Shown: piece by piece, positions 1-12,517 of the stretch | How the letters are laid out: each line of letters starts with the position of its first letter | Position numbering within the stretch: the first letter of the stretch is position 1 | NCBI GenBank assembly: GCA_002914845.1 | Contig: JXTC01000677.1 | Location: 29,171-93,170, forward strand | DNA length: 64,000 nucleotides | DNA from: Trema orientale | Taxonomy: Eukaryota > Streptophyta > Magnoliopsida > Rosales > Cannabaceae | Direction of reading: 5' to 3' | Notes under the pieces: generated by a model | Told to the model about the DNA's origin: nothing | The model's input: only the letters and a program-made list of their open reading frames with translations | Database searches by the model: none | Made by a program: the position numbers and the translations under genes

Positions 1-247
1 GAATAATTGTTTTGCATACTTTTTGATGCATGACAAATTCTAAAATTCTTTGTAACTTTATCTAGCCGGTTACACGTATACGAGTTATCTCCAATCAATT
101 TTTTATTTTGTCTTTTAGTGAACTGCCACGTACACATTTCTTTGTTCATTAATTTCCTTTTTAATTGCATTTGTACAACTATATTTTGATTTGATTAAAA
201 AAAAAGGCCAAGTAATGGTAATTAACATGTGTTGATGTATTTTTAAG

Positions 248-2355
248 AATGACAAGGAGGACATACTCTCAAGGTTTCTCATGGAGAGCGAGAAGGAGCC
301 AGAGAAAATGAATGATGAGTATCTAAGAGACATAATTCTGAATTTCATGATTGCTGGAAAAGATACAACTGCAGGTACTCTCTCATGGTTTTTCTACTTG
401 TTGTGCAAGAACCCTATTGTGCAAGAAAAGGTTGAACAAGAAGTAAGAGATGTTTTTGGAGAAGTAAATATTGGAGCTGAAATCAATGACTTCGTAGCAA
501 ATATAAGCAATGCAAATCTTGAGAAAATGCATTATCTTCATGCTGCACTGTCAGAGACCCTAAGGCTATACCCTGCAGTTCCTGTGGTAATTACTAACTA
601 TATATCCTAAAAACTCAAAGTTTTCTAAAAGGATAAGCTATTCTTATTTGTCCTTAAACTATTGAAAAAAGGATTATTACTTTATTAATGATCCTTAACC
701 TATTGAACAAAAATGTCTAGTTTTGGTCCCATAATATTTTTAACTAGCTGGATACTCTTTTCCTTTAGATTTTCAAAAGTTGTTATATATATATATATAT
801 ATTGGTCTCTGAAAATTTATTCTGTTTTTATATATTCGAGGACACAACAGTAATTCATACAAGAATTAATTTTAGTACTATATACCGATTTTTAAACTTC
901 GAAAAAAAGTTTTCATTTAGTCTCTCTCCATCAAAGATTTGACCAAATATATATATATATATATATAGGATGGAAGATGTGCAGATGTTGATGACACTCT
1001 TCCTGATGGTTTTATAATTAAAAGAGGTGACGAAGTATTCTACACCTCGTATGCTATGGGCAGAATGACTTATCTTTGGGGAGACGATGCAGGCGATTTC
1101 CGACCAGAAAGATGGCTCAATAACGGAGTTTTTCAACCCCAATCACCATTCAAATTCATAGCATTTCATGTATGTGACTTTCCTTCTTTTTTTTTTTTTT
1201 TTTCTTTTCAATTGTTCGGAGACTTTTGTGTTAGAGTATGTACTTAACCGAAGTTCGCTTTTTTGAAGGTTAAACCACATAAAAATCATATAGAAATAAG
1301 ATCTTATGAAAATCTGACGATTTTTAAATGAGAACTATTAGTAATTATAAGGTCTATTTTTTCACAGCATATTATTGTTATGTGTCCGTTAATTCAAGAA
1401 GTCCAAATCTAATTAGCTTTTAGCTAGTTAAGATTATGACAGAGTTCGTACGAGACTAGGATAGTTGGATACTATTTGAACTCCTAATAGATTATGTAGA
1501 TGTATGAATTTTTATTAGGATTAGGATTTTTGTTGCTATTGGGACAAGTCTATTATATAACCTTTCAAATAAACCTTGTATTAAAAGAGAGAGCTAGAGG
1601 AAGCAACAATGTAACTTGGCTGAAAGGGGCCTAGGGTTTGCGAAGTAGTGAAAACTGGGTGGATGTAATTATATGCTTTTGGAGCTTCTGGATATGGATG
1701 GAAATGAGAGTGTAATGATTCTCCATTTTAGTGAACAAGTTTCCGTAAACATAAGATATAGATATATTTATAGTTGAACCACGTTAAATACTTAGATTCT
1801 TCATTTTTTTATATCTATTAGATATACTTATATGTAGTTGTTTAGGTCGAAACTATTGTATTCTTGGATTTGCAGGGATTTACTTGTGTCTGCAATGTCT
1901 TCGATCTTATTTTTATTTACTACAAAATTTTACATAACCCAGAAACAAAATACTATTTGATCTAATATTTTTGGAAAAGTTTTATTTACGAGTACTATAT
2001 ATTGACAATTCATTTTATCAGTTGAACAACTTTGTTAAACTAATTGGGATTACAAATTAAGTTAATGTAAAACCTGAGATGTGTAATGCTATGGAAATAT
2101 ATTTACTGTTTTAAAAATATATAAATTTATTTCTTGTGAAATAAGAAGTGGTTTGCATTTTTGCAGGGTGGCCCTCGAATTTGCTTGGGAAAGGATTTTG
2201 CTTACCGACAAATGAAGATAGTATCGATTGCACTTATTCACTTTTTCCGCTTCAAATTAGCCAATGAAACAAATCAAGTGACTTATAAGACCTTGCTTAC
2301 CCTTCACATTGATGGAGAGCTCCCTCTGTATGCAGTTTTAAGAAAAGCCCTCTAA
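248..2355 (+). CDS. Cytochrome P450, CYP704C-like, copy A (3' part: last three exons)
   Basis: Three exons at 248-586, 969-1169 and 2167-2355 join in phase 0 to encode the C-terminal 241 residues of a P450, ending in TAA. Seen in order: helix-I AGKDTT, ETLR (the ExxR motif), FRPERW, and the heme loop FHGGPRICLG with its cysteine. AG precedes each exon and GT follows the first two. The first exon begins at AAT after AAG; the ATG at 281 is internal to it. N-terminal exons are expected left of the window. Family knowledge: CYP704 enzymes are ER-anchored monooxygenases of the CYP86 clan that hydroxylate fatty acids; the substrate here is unproven. Exon lengths (339, 201, 189 nt) match copy B exactly, so the two are tandem paralogues. 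No frameshift or stop is visible. The residue before the heme-loop GPR is Gly in copy A and Ala in copy B. Confidence 0.9.
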
Positions 2356-2451
2356 ACAATCTAATTTGACAAGCAAAAGTACTTTTATATATTACCGTTA
2401 GGGTTAGCTTTTACAATTGAACCATTTTTATTTCTGCAATCAATTATGAGT

Positions 2452-2457
2452 AATAAA
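2452..2457 (+). terminator. Likely poly(A) signal of P450 copy A
   Basis: AATAAA followed directly by TGTAC, about 100 bp after the stop codon of copy A. The same AATAAATGTAC string lies about 90 bp after the stop of copy B, which supports a conserved 3'-end signal. Confidence 0.55.
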
Positions 2458-2539
2458 TGTACAAATGAATAATACAGAATCTTTCTTATTATTACAATTT
2501 AATATTAAAGATAATAGTCAATCCATTGAATAATCGTCA

Positions 2540-3224
2540 ATATCTTTCTTACTATTAGACTGCACCTTTTATAGAGATAAACAATATGTAACAAGCGAGT
2601 TATATTAAGTAAACTCATTATCGAAAAATGAAACTAGCACAAATAAATTTTAATCTAACGAGTGAAAATACACAAATAGAACGAATCATATGAATGGAGA
2701 AGGATGTTATCTTGAATAGCTTCTTCTTTTTTCGGACATTTTCAGAGATTAAATGATATCAAACCCTAGCTACAAAACAATAAATTGAGGCTAAATAATT
2801 CCTTCATTCAAACCACAAAATTAGTGCTAAGCAAAATGCAATCAGACCTTGAACAGTTACAAAATTGCGATCGAAGCTTCAGAAGGCGAGCATCAAATTA
2901 TCGAGATATTTTACTTTAGCATTTCAGGGCCCGAGCTTTATAGAGGGACAGAGCTTTGAAAGAGACGAATTTTTTTACTTTGTGAGAGATTTTGGCTTCA
3001 GCACTATTGGACCAAAGTTTTGAAAGAGAAGCATTTGAGAGAGAAGCATTTCATGGCCATATGCGTGAATTCTAGTAGAAAACATAACAGTTTCATTTTC
3101 CTTCTCTATAGCAAAATATTTTGACGAGACTATTGAATCACGCGTGATACACAGGCCTTTTAATAACATTTTTTAGACAGTGTTATCATCTCATGTTATA
3201 AAAGCCTTTTATTGTTGTAGTGTT
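2540..3224. other. Intergenic, no feature recognised
   Basis: AT-rich DNA downstream of copy A. I see no convincing open frame, tandem repeat or transposon end here. Confidence 0.4.
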
Positions 3225-3651
3225 CTATTATAAATTTACTTACTTTGATTAAATATGAAACTGTAAATTGAGTTGTAGAAATGTGATTTAAATTGGTCAT
3301 ATGCATTTGGATTTGAGATACTGAATTTCTGGATGAACACTTGGATGGCATACCATATATATTGTACATTATTTTGTACAAGAATATGATTTGTGGATTT
3401 TCACAAAAACAACAGTTATGCTGTCGAAAATTTTGAAAAATTAGAAATATTTGAAATCTAGTTTTTGAAACTAAGCTTGATTTATAAATAATATTACATT
3501 GCCAATTCTATAAGGCTAAGCAATTATAGTATATATTCATTTCATGCATTCACATTACATATTATTACATTACTTGATTATTGATGGCCATTATAACTAT
3601 TCACATTACATATTATTACATTACTTGATTATTGATGGCCATTATAACTAT
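3225..3651 (+). repeat. LTR-like repeat fragment with a 51-bp tandem duplication
   Basis: 3225-3340 resembles 5450-5572, and 3342-3600 resembles 8823-9060. The second copy is therefore the same repeat, split by the gypsy element at 5578-8817. Inside this fragment a 51-bp unit beginning tcacattaca occurs twice in a row (3550-3600 and 3601-3651), perfectly or nearly so. The second copy of the repeat has only one diverged unit, so the duplication is local. Confidence 0.6.
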
Positions 3652-4600
3652 AAGAAAATAGACCATACTAACAACATCTATCGTTACAACAAGATGTTAT
3701 TGGCACAGCTTGTCGCTAATACGACGACAAATCATTGTTGTCACCTTAGCTGGCTTAACATAAATTTTTTGAATGAAGCACCTATAACAACGACTAAAAC
3801 GACGACATAGTAGACATCAGTATGTTATCACCGTAGTTTTGGCGGGTAAAAAAAGTGCCACATCCTGTGTCAAATATTATGGTACACTTATAGTAACGAC
3901 TACTGGGTAGCCGAAAAAATATCTACACCTATAGCGGCAATATTTGTCATTGCTACATAAAAAATGTAAAAAAATTAAATTAATTAATTTGACCTTTATA
4001 AGTTTTAAATGAAATTTTAGGTGGTATTTTTTGTTCCCTAAAATCTTTAAAGTTATTAAAATTACTTCTTTTGACCTATAGGATGACTTTTGTGTATAAT
4101 GTCTTCTATATCTCAATGCTTAAGAACTACATATTTGACTCATCTCATATTATTCAGTAGATGCCAGTATCTATCCAAGAAGATACAATTTATGATTACT
4201 GGAAAGAGAGCTCAAAGTACTTCATAACTGGGAGAATCCTCTTGTTAAGATTACTTGGGAATATCACAAGGAAGAATAAATTACTTGGGCACTTGAGGCA
4301 AATATCCTCGTTTATAAACTTTCAGATTGAAGTTATACTTTGATTTCTACTTTGTACTCCGAATTTCAAAACAAAATTCCTATAATGCGGGAAAGATATT
4401 AAATCCCACATCTTATTTAAAGGTTTTACAGTATTTTCGTAAAATACATTTTTAATTTAGATTCTATTTTGAGAAAAGTAAGTTCAAGTTTCCAAATTTG
4501 GGTCTATTTGAAGAGATTTTAATAGCGGGGACTTATATGCAAACACAGAAGTGCTAAAACATAAAATTTTTAAGGGTATAATTAGAGGAATATCAATGAT
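3652..4600. other. Intergenic with short gacgac/cgacga-rich stretch, unclassified
   Basis: 3660-3960 holds scattered gacgac and cattg-type motifs like those inside small non-autonomous CACTA elements of plants (compare 47930-48646), but I find no clear ends. The rest, to 4600, shows no recognisable feature. Confidence 0.3.
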
Positions 4601-5577
4601 CGAGCATTTAATAGCAAAATAAGAAGGAGAAACTGCTTAATATGGGATGATGTACATGTGCTAAAAAAAACTCCCAAATTTTCCCCAAATCCTTAGCTTC
4701 TGTCTCCCTCTCCATGACTTCCTCTCCTCTACGCATGCTCTCTGCCCAGTGAAGAAGACCCACCATTAAACCCCACCCACCCTTCTTGGCTGTCAACCAA
4801 TATTGTCAATCACCCCTGTCCTAGCATCGCCAAGTCACCGCACCACCTGGAAGCTGGCTTTGGTTAATCAGGCATAAAGGAGAAGACGACTGAAGTCTTT
4901 TGTCATGATTCAGCTGATTACAGACATAAACGACCGTGTATACTAACCCCTTGACTTACCTAGGCCATGTATGAGTAAATCCTAGCCTGCCACTACCCCC
5001 TAATCGCCGTTTTTTGTTGGAAATTGGGGTGTAGTGAATAGTGACCATTTTGGAAAGTTTGGTTTATATGCTGAACTTCTAATCTATCAAAACAAGCTTT
5101 CGTTGTTATTTTTTGGATTCATTAAGGTCGAGAAACAAACTTTAATGTATAGCATTAATATGTTCCAGCCGGACATTAAAATCAAGGCCGATAAACTCAG
5201 GTTTGTATTAGAGTCCAAATTCAATGAACGAGGTGCCTAACCTTACTAATTTGGAAATGTTGGTTACAATTGTTTGGTTATTTTGATCGTTTGAACACTT
5301 GTTAGAAAAATAATCATTCAAAGTTAGCAAACAAACTTCTAAATACCTGTACGAGTGCCCTATTGAGCAACCAAGTGCCCCTAGGTCATTTGGTAGCTAA
5401 CATTAGTTACTCCATTGAGGTAGGAATTCTATTATATGATTTTACAATAATTTCTATTATAAATTTACTTACTTTGACTAAATCTGGTACTTTATAAATT
5501 GAATTATGGAAATGCAGTTTAAATTGATTGCATAAAATTGGACTTGAGATATTGAACTACATGAGCAGTATGTCACT

Positions 5578-5850
5578 TATTGGTTAGAATATGTAACTAT
5601 AAAATTACACACTCCGGTGCAAGTGCACACGGTCAAAAGTAATATAGATTTAGGAGTTAAGAGTATCGAACCTACAAGAATTGATTACTTATTCAATGCT
5701 AAGTATAAAAATTATCTCAACCCTAACTTTATCCAAATAACTGAAATATTGATTTTAAGGAAATAAAACAAAGCAACCAAACTAATATGCAAGATGAATG
5801 AAAATAAGCAATAAGAAAAATGTCTAGGTTTACTAATTCCCCATCAAACA
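5578..5850 (-). repeat. Truncated 3' LTR of the gypsy element
   Basis: Aligns to 6945-7120 over the stretch with ctataaaattacac, aagtgcacac, agatttaggagtt and gtctaggtttactaattccc, then similarity stops. The right boundary is approximate. Confidence 0.7.
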
Positions 5851-6186
5851 CACAATCACACAATAAAGAAAATAAACACACAACAACAAATAAATAAATA
5901 AACATAAGCACAATCTAACAAGGTTTACTCCCTTCCCTAAACTTAGCATGCAAAATATTAGAAAATTAAAGCATAAAAGAATGAGTTTAGGGATACTCCC
6001 CTCGTTGGCACATAGCTATGAAGCTTGATCTCCTTGAAATAGCATCAACTCCTTGTATTGCACAAACTACGAACATGAAAAATAACACACAAACATGAAA
6101 AAGTTAACACTTGGGTTGCCTCCCAAGAAGTGCTTGAGTTATCGTCTTCGGCTTGACTCAAGTGAACGCTCATCAAAGAGCGATTG

Positions 6187-6744
6187 TCACCCATAAAGTG
6201 TGGGATACACTACCACGAATGGATCTTTATTGCAATGATCCTCAAGCTTGACCAGGTATAGACAATGACTGCTCATAAATACAAAGTGGCTTGATTTCAA
6301 ATGATTAGCTTCAAAAGGAAACTTTACCTTCGGTTCAAGCTTGTAGAGAGTGTAGAGTTGAGATAGTGGCTCTAATGGCAAATAAGACTCCGTCGGTAGT
6401 ATACTTGTGTAGACCAATGATGCGGCCAAATCATTAGTCTCGGCCAAATCATTAGTCTCTTGGACTTCCTCATCCACCAACATATCTTGTGGTTCTTCTT
6501 CTTCAAATTCCCTTGAAGATTCCTCAAAATAAAAACATTCCAAATCAAATTTTGCCATGTCCTCCATCATTTGATAGGCTTCATCTTCGGATCTCTCTTC
6601 ACAAATTGGGAAGCCATATCGATCTTTAATCCAACTCCTACTTATAAGATTTAAACTTTTCATAAACAGTTGGAGTTGGTACCACTTGGGCAATTTATGG
6701 TCGGGTTCTCTACTAAGTCTAATCTTAAATCTTTCCCAAGCCAT
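6187..6744 (-). pseudogene. Retrotransposon gag fragment (Ty3/gypsy type)
   Basis: A 185-residue open frame on the minus strand. Its first about 75 residues fit the retrotransposon gag capsid domain: MAWERFKIRLSREPDHKLP, then a Q-x-F-x-x-SLN segment and a later DEAYQMMEDMAKFDLE stretch, as in gypsy gag proteins with the AWERFK, LP.W.Q...FY.GL and AYELIEEMA pattern. The acidic C-terminal half is less conserved. It lies just downstream of the primer site in the element's direction, where gag belongs. The reading is open at both ends only as a fragment; no protease or reverse transcriptase follows. It is transposon sequence, not a host gene. Confidence 0.75.
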
Positions 6745-6920
6745 GTGTAAAGATTCTAAGCCATATTGTAAAAATATTTGAGGCTTTGGTGAAATCTTAT
6801 CTTAGCTAGCATCATGAAAGTCACAAACAAACAAAATAAAAAAAAAAAGTCAAAAAAGAAAAGTTTGAAGTAAAATTAGAATTGCTTGGTATTAATATTA
6901 ACAAAGAAATAGTGTTTCAA

Positions 6921-6938
6921 TCCCCGACAACGGCGCCA
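6921..6938 (-). other. Primer binding site for tRNA-Asp
   Basis: The plus strand reads tccccgacaacggcgcca, which matches the 3' end of plant tRNA-Asp(GTC) except for one base. On the minus strand this is a TGGCGCC-type primer site, 6 bp inside the LTR end at 6945. It is not a tRNA gene: the rest of the cloverleaf is absent. Confidence 0.85.
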
Positions 6939-6944
6939 AAAATA

Positions 6945-8817
6945 TGTTAGTTGGAATATGCAACTATAAAATTATACATTCTCGTACAAGTGCACACAGT
7001 CACAAGTAATATAGATTTAGGAGTTAAAAGTGTCGAACCCACAAGGATTGAACTAACATGCAAGATGTATGAAAGTAAGCAATTAGAAAAATGTCTAGGT
7101 TTACTAATTCCCCAACTTTCCTTTAAACAAATAATCTCTCAATTTTTTCCTCTTACATTAATTAATCCTCTAGAATTGTCAATCAAGAATTCAAATATAT
7201 TCACAAATTCCTCCAAGACATAAGTGAAAATATTTAGACAAGCTAATATGTTATTCCTGACATAAATTGACTAGATTCATTATATTTTGTAATTCTCAAA
7301 GAAGTTGCACAAATCACATAGGTATATTCCTATTCTATGAGAACTTACCCCAAACTAGGTAATCTCATGTTATGTCACCTAAGTCCAAATTTCTAATCCC
7401 CTGTCTAAGCTTATAGAAATCTCACTCAACAATCTATTTAGTGATCAATTAAATAGAAGAAATGAGCATAAGATAAAACAAATAACTCAACAATGGATTT
7501 GATTAACAAAAGAAGAGAAATAAACAAACACAAGATAATAGTTTGGTTCTCATAGTAAAACTAGACAAAGAAATATTTAGTTCATAATACTAATTGAGAA
7601 TAATAACATTATAATCCAATGAATTCAAGAGATACAAAATCAAAGAGAGAAAAGTTATAGAATTCCCCCTTAGAAAAGCTTGATGGTGCTAATGGAGGTT
7701 GTCAAGTTCCTCCTCCAAGCTTGGTTCTTGCTCTCTCGAATCCTCTCTCTAGGATTTATGCTCAACTATACTACTCTCTAAATATGGAAAATAAAAGGAA
7801 AAGCTCTCAAGAAATTGAAAAGAAAAAACTAAGAACAAACTATGGTATTGATGTTATTAAGGAAATCAAGAAATGGAGTTAGTTGGAGCATGTCTTCATC
7901 TTCTTATTCCTCTTCTTCCTCTCCTTCCATGGTTGCCACTCTCTCTTTCTCTTTATCCCAAACCCAAAGATAGGATTTTAAAGAAGTGGCTCGTGCAAAC
8001 GTAAAGCAGGCTAAATTTAGACCCTTGGATCGTCAAAAAGTTGAGCTTGGCCGTCAATTATTGACTCAGGACATAGGGGGTGGTGCCGTGGCACCATTTT
8101 TGGCGCTACGGTACCAAAATTACCCGAGAGTTGGCCTGCGGCGCCACTTTTTGGCACTGCAATGCCACTTTCTGCTGGTTTGGCGCCTCAGCTTCCCGAG
8201 TGCGCCATTTCTTCGTTTGAGCTCCGATTTGCATCATTTTCATTGCGTTACGACCGTATTGGATTGAACTTCACTGATTTGAAAGACCCATTTGTGAGGC
8301 ACAAATTCACTTCAATTCACATCAAACACCCTTATTTTATTCTCTTATATGCACAAAGAAGTAAAACAATAAAATTTAGACCCTTGGATCGTCAAAAAGT
8401 TGAACTCGGCCTTCAATTATTGACTCAGGACATAGGGGGTGGCACCGCGGCACCATTTTTGGTGCTACGGTGCTAAAATTATCCGAGAGTTGGCGCTGCA
8501 GCGCCACTTTTTGCTGGTTTGGCACCTCAGCTTCTCGAGTGCGCCATTTCTTCGTTTGAGCTTCGATTTGCATCATTTTCATTGTGTTACGACCGTATCG
8601 GATTGAACTTCAGTTCTAATGATTTAAAAGACCAATTTGTGAGGCACAAATTCACTTCAATTCACATCAAACACCCTTATTTTATTCTCTTATATGCACA
8701 AAGAAGTAAAACAATAAAACAACAAGAAAAATGCTTCAAACAACTTAATATAAACAAGAACGTAGCAAAACTTAAGGTAAATTAGTACTAGATAACTCAA
8801 ATTTTATAGACTTAACA
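6945..8817 (-). repeat. 5' LTR of the gypsy element (1873 bp)
   Basis: Plus-strand ends are TGTTAG and TTAACA, an inverted pair as expected for LTR termini. It contains an internal tandem duplication: the unit at 8013-8371 is repeated at 8372-8719, both starting aaatttagacccttggatcg and ending with gcacaaagaagtaaaacaat. Short frames inside (for example 7986-8267) are not genes. The solo LTR at 28549-30164 seems to carry only one copy of this unit. Confidence 0.8.
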
Positions 8818-9096
8818 TCACTCTAGATGGCGTGCCATATATTAGATTTTGACGAATCAAAAATAGCAGTTTATGCTGGCAAAATTTATGAAAAATTGCA
8901 AATGTTTGAAATCTAGTTATGGAAACTAAGCTTAATTTAATAATAATATTGCATAGTCCATTTTATAAGCTTGAACAATTATGGTACATATCCATTTCAT
9001 GAATTCACATTCCATATTGAATTACTTAATTATCGATGACCATCATTACACGAATGTCTAAGAGGCATACAGAAAATAGTAGCACGAATATCTAAG

Positions 9097-9176
9097 AAGG
9101 CATGCAGTTTCAAGAAAAACTTTCTAAAAAATATAAAGGCATGCAGTTTCAAGAAAAACTTTCTAAAAAATATAAT
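9097..9176. repeat. Two copies of a 40-bp tandem repeat
   Basis: A unit starting aaggcatgcagtttcaag occurs twice in direct succession with almost no difference. It sits between the LTR-like repeat and the P450 3'-UTR-like relic. Confidence 0.7.
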
Positions 9177-9179
9177 TTA

Positions 9180-9340
9180 ACAATCAAAAGTATTGTATAT
9201 ATCACCCTTAAGGTTGACTTTTAAAATTGGACCAATTTTATTGAAACAAAAAATTATTAGTAATAAATGTACGAACGACTAATATAATATCTTTCCTACT
9301 ATTGGAATTTACTATCAAAGATATTTCCAATCCCTTGAAT
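9180..9340 (+). pseudogene. Relic resembling the 3' UTR of a CYP704-like gene
   Basis: 9188-9330 aligns with the 3' flank of copy A (about 2377-2540) and shares with copies A and B the ttaaggt(t)gactttt block followed by gtaataaatgtac. No P450 coding sequence is left upstream of it. I infer a third, largely deleted tandem copy; a small duplication of the 3' flank alone would look the same. Confidence 0.5.
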
Positions 9341-9770
9341 TCGACTATAGTCAACTCTTTGATTGTTACAATATTATTGCTATTACTTTCCTTACTCTTA
9401 TAGTCAACTTGTTTCTCCTGATCTTTTGTGACTAATTTGATTCCTATATCAGCTCCTTAGGTCAAGGTCCGAAATTAATCTTGTTATGGTAAATAAATGG
9501 AACCTAGTTACATATATATCCATCAAGCAATATTTTTATTCATTATTCTCTTTGATATTAATTTTGATATAGTATAAAATCTTTATACTGATATTTCTCA
9601 GCAAATGACACTAAAATATTGTTATTGTGACATTTAACCACACTAGTTCATATATTTTTCATTGTATATATATAATGGGATAAATACAAATAGTGATTTT
9701 TGTAAAAACACTACCGATTGATAAAAGTATTCCTATTAAATAATGATGACTGGTTTGTAAAAGCACTACC

Positions 9771-12517
9771 TGCTAGAAATTCTGAAAAATAATTTCGAAA
9801 AATGATTTTATCGAAAAAGATTTCTACAGTTTTGTAAATAAATCAAGAACGCAGCGAAATTGGTATTTTAAAATTTTTCTTGAATCTTTACAAAACAAAA
9901 CATAGGATCATTGATCTAATATAAATCAATTCATGGATCTTAGTTCAGATAAAACTTGGAAATGCTTCACAACCATTGGGCCTTCCTGTCTATTCTCCGG
10001 AACCCGTTGAATGATCTGGTGTGTGGGCACCTTCTTGATTCCCAACAAGAGATGAGCGGACGATCCGGAAGACGCTCTTCCTTCTCCTTAATTGCCTATC
10101 TATAACCATGGGTATCTCTCCCTCGGTGGCCATGAACAAGCTTGGGATTTCTCCCGCGGTAGCTCGACTCTCTCACTCTCTCTTTTTTCTCTCTGTCATA
10201 TGAAAAGCACAATTATTGTGTATGTAGTAGGTGTGTGGCTACTCTACAGAGGCTTAGGAGAACTTTTCTCTTAAGTATTAGAGAGATGTAAACCCTAATA
10301 GGCTTAATGGGCTCAACTGACCATTTAATTAGTTATTGGGCTATGTGTGAGCTAAACAGGGGACCTTATGGTTCCAAATAGTCTAAGCTCCAACGGGCTA
10401 GTTACCCACAGTCATAATTAAAAGACTTTTAATTATGACTGGGTCTTGTCCATTAATATTAGGGCACTCCACTATAGGCCCAATATTGCACTCTTAGACT
10501 AAATGTCATATACTTTCTGTGAAGCTAATTAACACTTTAATTAACCGGATCCATTTAGCATATAGTATACCTGCAGATAGACCCCCAATGCAATGCCGTA
10601 GTAGTGAGGTGAAATTACTATATTACCCCTCCATATATATTTATCTTTGAGTTGCCATTTTTCATCTAATAGATAATAATTGACTACGATGTTTGTAACT
10701 GTCCATACAAATGCAGTCAAATTCACAAAATGAATACTTGGCGCCTAGTTTTTTTATTATCCAAGTCCTTGAAAAAACTCAAAGTGATATTATACACATG
10801 GTGTCCAAATCATGAAGGGCGTTCTCGTCAATTCATAAATCTTATCTTCCAAGATGCCAGAGTTCGAACCATATAATCGGAACTAGTCCTTTAGTACGTC
10901 AAAAAGATAAAACTCATGAAAGCAAGTCCGACAATCACTAGGATTAAGGTAGTCTTATAATAGTGCTAGATTAGTAAAAGATGGAATATTAAGTTACGAC
11001 ACTTAACCTCAAATTCTATTTTCACTTGGTCCAGTTCAATGCACTTATAAAATTTCTTTTTTGGTTTCCACTTTCAATTTTTTGAACTTTTTGAAAGAAT
11101 TCAATTAGCAATAACATTAGGTAAATATAACAAATTTGTGAATAATCATTCATAATGATATATTCAAAACCTCATTAGGCTTGATTGCTCAAGGGTCCGC
11201 AGATAACAATATGTACTATTTTTAAACATTCTTGCACTCTTAGGTCTTTTCTAACAAAAGACCTTTTAGTCATTTTACCTTCCAGATAAGATTTACATAT
11301 TGGTGAATGTATGGCTTCTAACAAGTTTAGATGTATATCCTTAATCAATCTTTGGATCATATTTAGGTCAATATGACCGAAGTACAAGTATGTTTTATTC
11401 TTAGTACTTACTTTCTTATGATTAGATTTATCATATTCAATCTCATTATTATTAGTATCATACAATGAGAATAATATTCATCAAACATAAATTTGAATTT
11501 TTCTCATTTTATGTACAGACGCTATAGCCATTGTAATCCTTACTCTTAGTAAATTTTCTATCACTAAACCCATTGGTTTCCTAGAGCACTTTTACAACAG
11601 ACATGCAAACATGGTTAATGATTCTTGAATCCTATCCATGATTCATTAAGTCATCCACTAAAATAAGTTAATGAATAATAAATTATTATTACCTTCCAAT
11701 CAAGTATTGTATAGGTGTCCCTAACAATTTTCCTTCAATATCCTTTAGTGCTATATAGAAAACATTTTTCTTTTAGTCAAGGATTAGAAAATTCACCTTT
11801 AGCTCCTTTAGCTTGGTGAAGATGTTCATTAGGTATCTCATTGAGATTTAGCATAATATTATAGTGGTTTGAATTCCTTAGATTTAGCATAATATTATAG
11901 TGGTTTGACATATCGGACATCATATGTCAACATGTATCAATGAAATATCTAGGAATTCTCCCACTACATATATGCTTTATTTTTCTTCACTAGTCTTATC
12001 AGTGAATCTGGACAAACATATAAGAGTAAAAACTTAATAACTTATTAGCTATAAGCACTAAAGCTAGGTTATATTAATTTAGACAACATAGTTTAATCAT
12101 ACAAGTTATGTATGTGTGAGTACAATGGGCAAAGGAACTAAGTTATAACGCATTAGTATTTCTATCCGAAGTCAAACACTTCTATTATTAGAGACTTCAT
12201 CAATCTCGTTGAAATAGACAACACTACATTCTATGGCAAAATAAAGTATTCTATCTTTATTTGCAGAATGTGAACTTTTATTTCGACATAATAAAATAAA
12301 GAATTTAGTCTCCTACATGTGAACACTTCACACAAATAATTCTTTGTTACTTATGGAAACTTTTAGACGTTTACGTAATAGAAAATATAAATATTACATG
12401 TATATAATTGGGACATAATATGGAATTTATTAACAACAAATAGATAATACTTAAATCCAATAAATATTATTCAAAATGCCTAACAAAGAAACTGCTTTCT
12501 AAGGTATATTCCCAACA
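9771..12517 (-). mobile_element. Ty1/copia element with both inner LTR ends and most of the interior deleted
   Basis: The ends are TGCTAGAAATT on the left and TTCCCAACA on the right, flanked by ctacc (9766-9770) and ctagc (12518-12522), a one-mismatch target duplication. 9771 to about 11050 and about 12140-12517 together match one complete LTR of the family at 60172-61829. Between them, about 1.1 kb is copia interior, including a GAG-pre-integrase fragment. The element is thus a left LTR piece, an interior piece and a right LTR piece, probably made by deletion. It reads on the minus strand. Confidence 0.75.
11175..11465 (-). pseudogene. Copia GAG-pre-integrase fragment
   Basis: A 96-residue frame that follows the copia GAG-pre-integrase and integrase start: a TYL.F.HIDLN.IQRLIKD segment (normally W-H-x-RLGH), then CKSYLEGKMTKRSF (normally CxxCLxGKMTKxPF), then a VIxGPLSNQA segment like the VHTDVCGPLS integrase motif. 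One zinc-binding cysteine is replaced by tyrosine, and the histidine region is altered, so it is decayed. It lies in the interior of the deleted copia element. Confidence 0.75.

Larger units (their letters stand above)
5578..8817 (-). mobile_element. Deleted Ty3/gypsy-type LTR retrotransposon (tRNA-Asp primer site)
   Basis: The element is bounded by the 5-bp target duplication tcact (5573-5577 and 8818-8822) and reads on the minus strand. The right (5') LTR is 6945-8817, starting TGTTAG and ending TTAACA on the plus strand. The left (3') LTR survives only as 5578 to about 5850; its first bases align to the right LTR with G-to-A type changes. Between them lie a gag remnant and a primer binding site. 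Most of pol and most of the 3' LTR are missing, so the element cannot move by itself. It sits in an older LTR-like repeat. A solo LTR of the same family is at 28549-30164 in the opposite orientation. Confidence 0.85.
4600..9060 (+). repeat. Old LTR-like repeat, split by the gypsy element
   Basis: Diverged member of the family also seen at 14240-15990, 22330-24400, 33440-35300 and 62518-64000. 4600-4800 is its pyrimidine-rich part. 5020-5450 carries the scattered landmarks (root aattgggg, then ccattgaggtaggaattc). The repeat runs to 5572 and resumes at 8823-9060 beyond the inserted gypsy element and its tcact target duplication. Classification beyond LTR-like is not possible by eye. Confidence 0.5.

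Noticed and set aside
4608..4796. 62-residue minus-strand frame with a GWGLMVGLLHWAES segment
   Set aside because: It is the reverse strand of the pyrimidine-rich part of an old repeat; no homology recognised.
6921..6938. Possible tRNA-Asp gene
   Set aside because: Only the 3' end of the tRNA is matched and it sits 6 bp from an LTR end, so it is a primer binding site.
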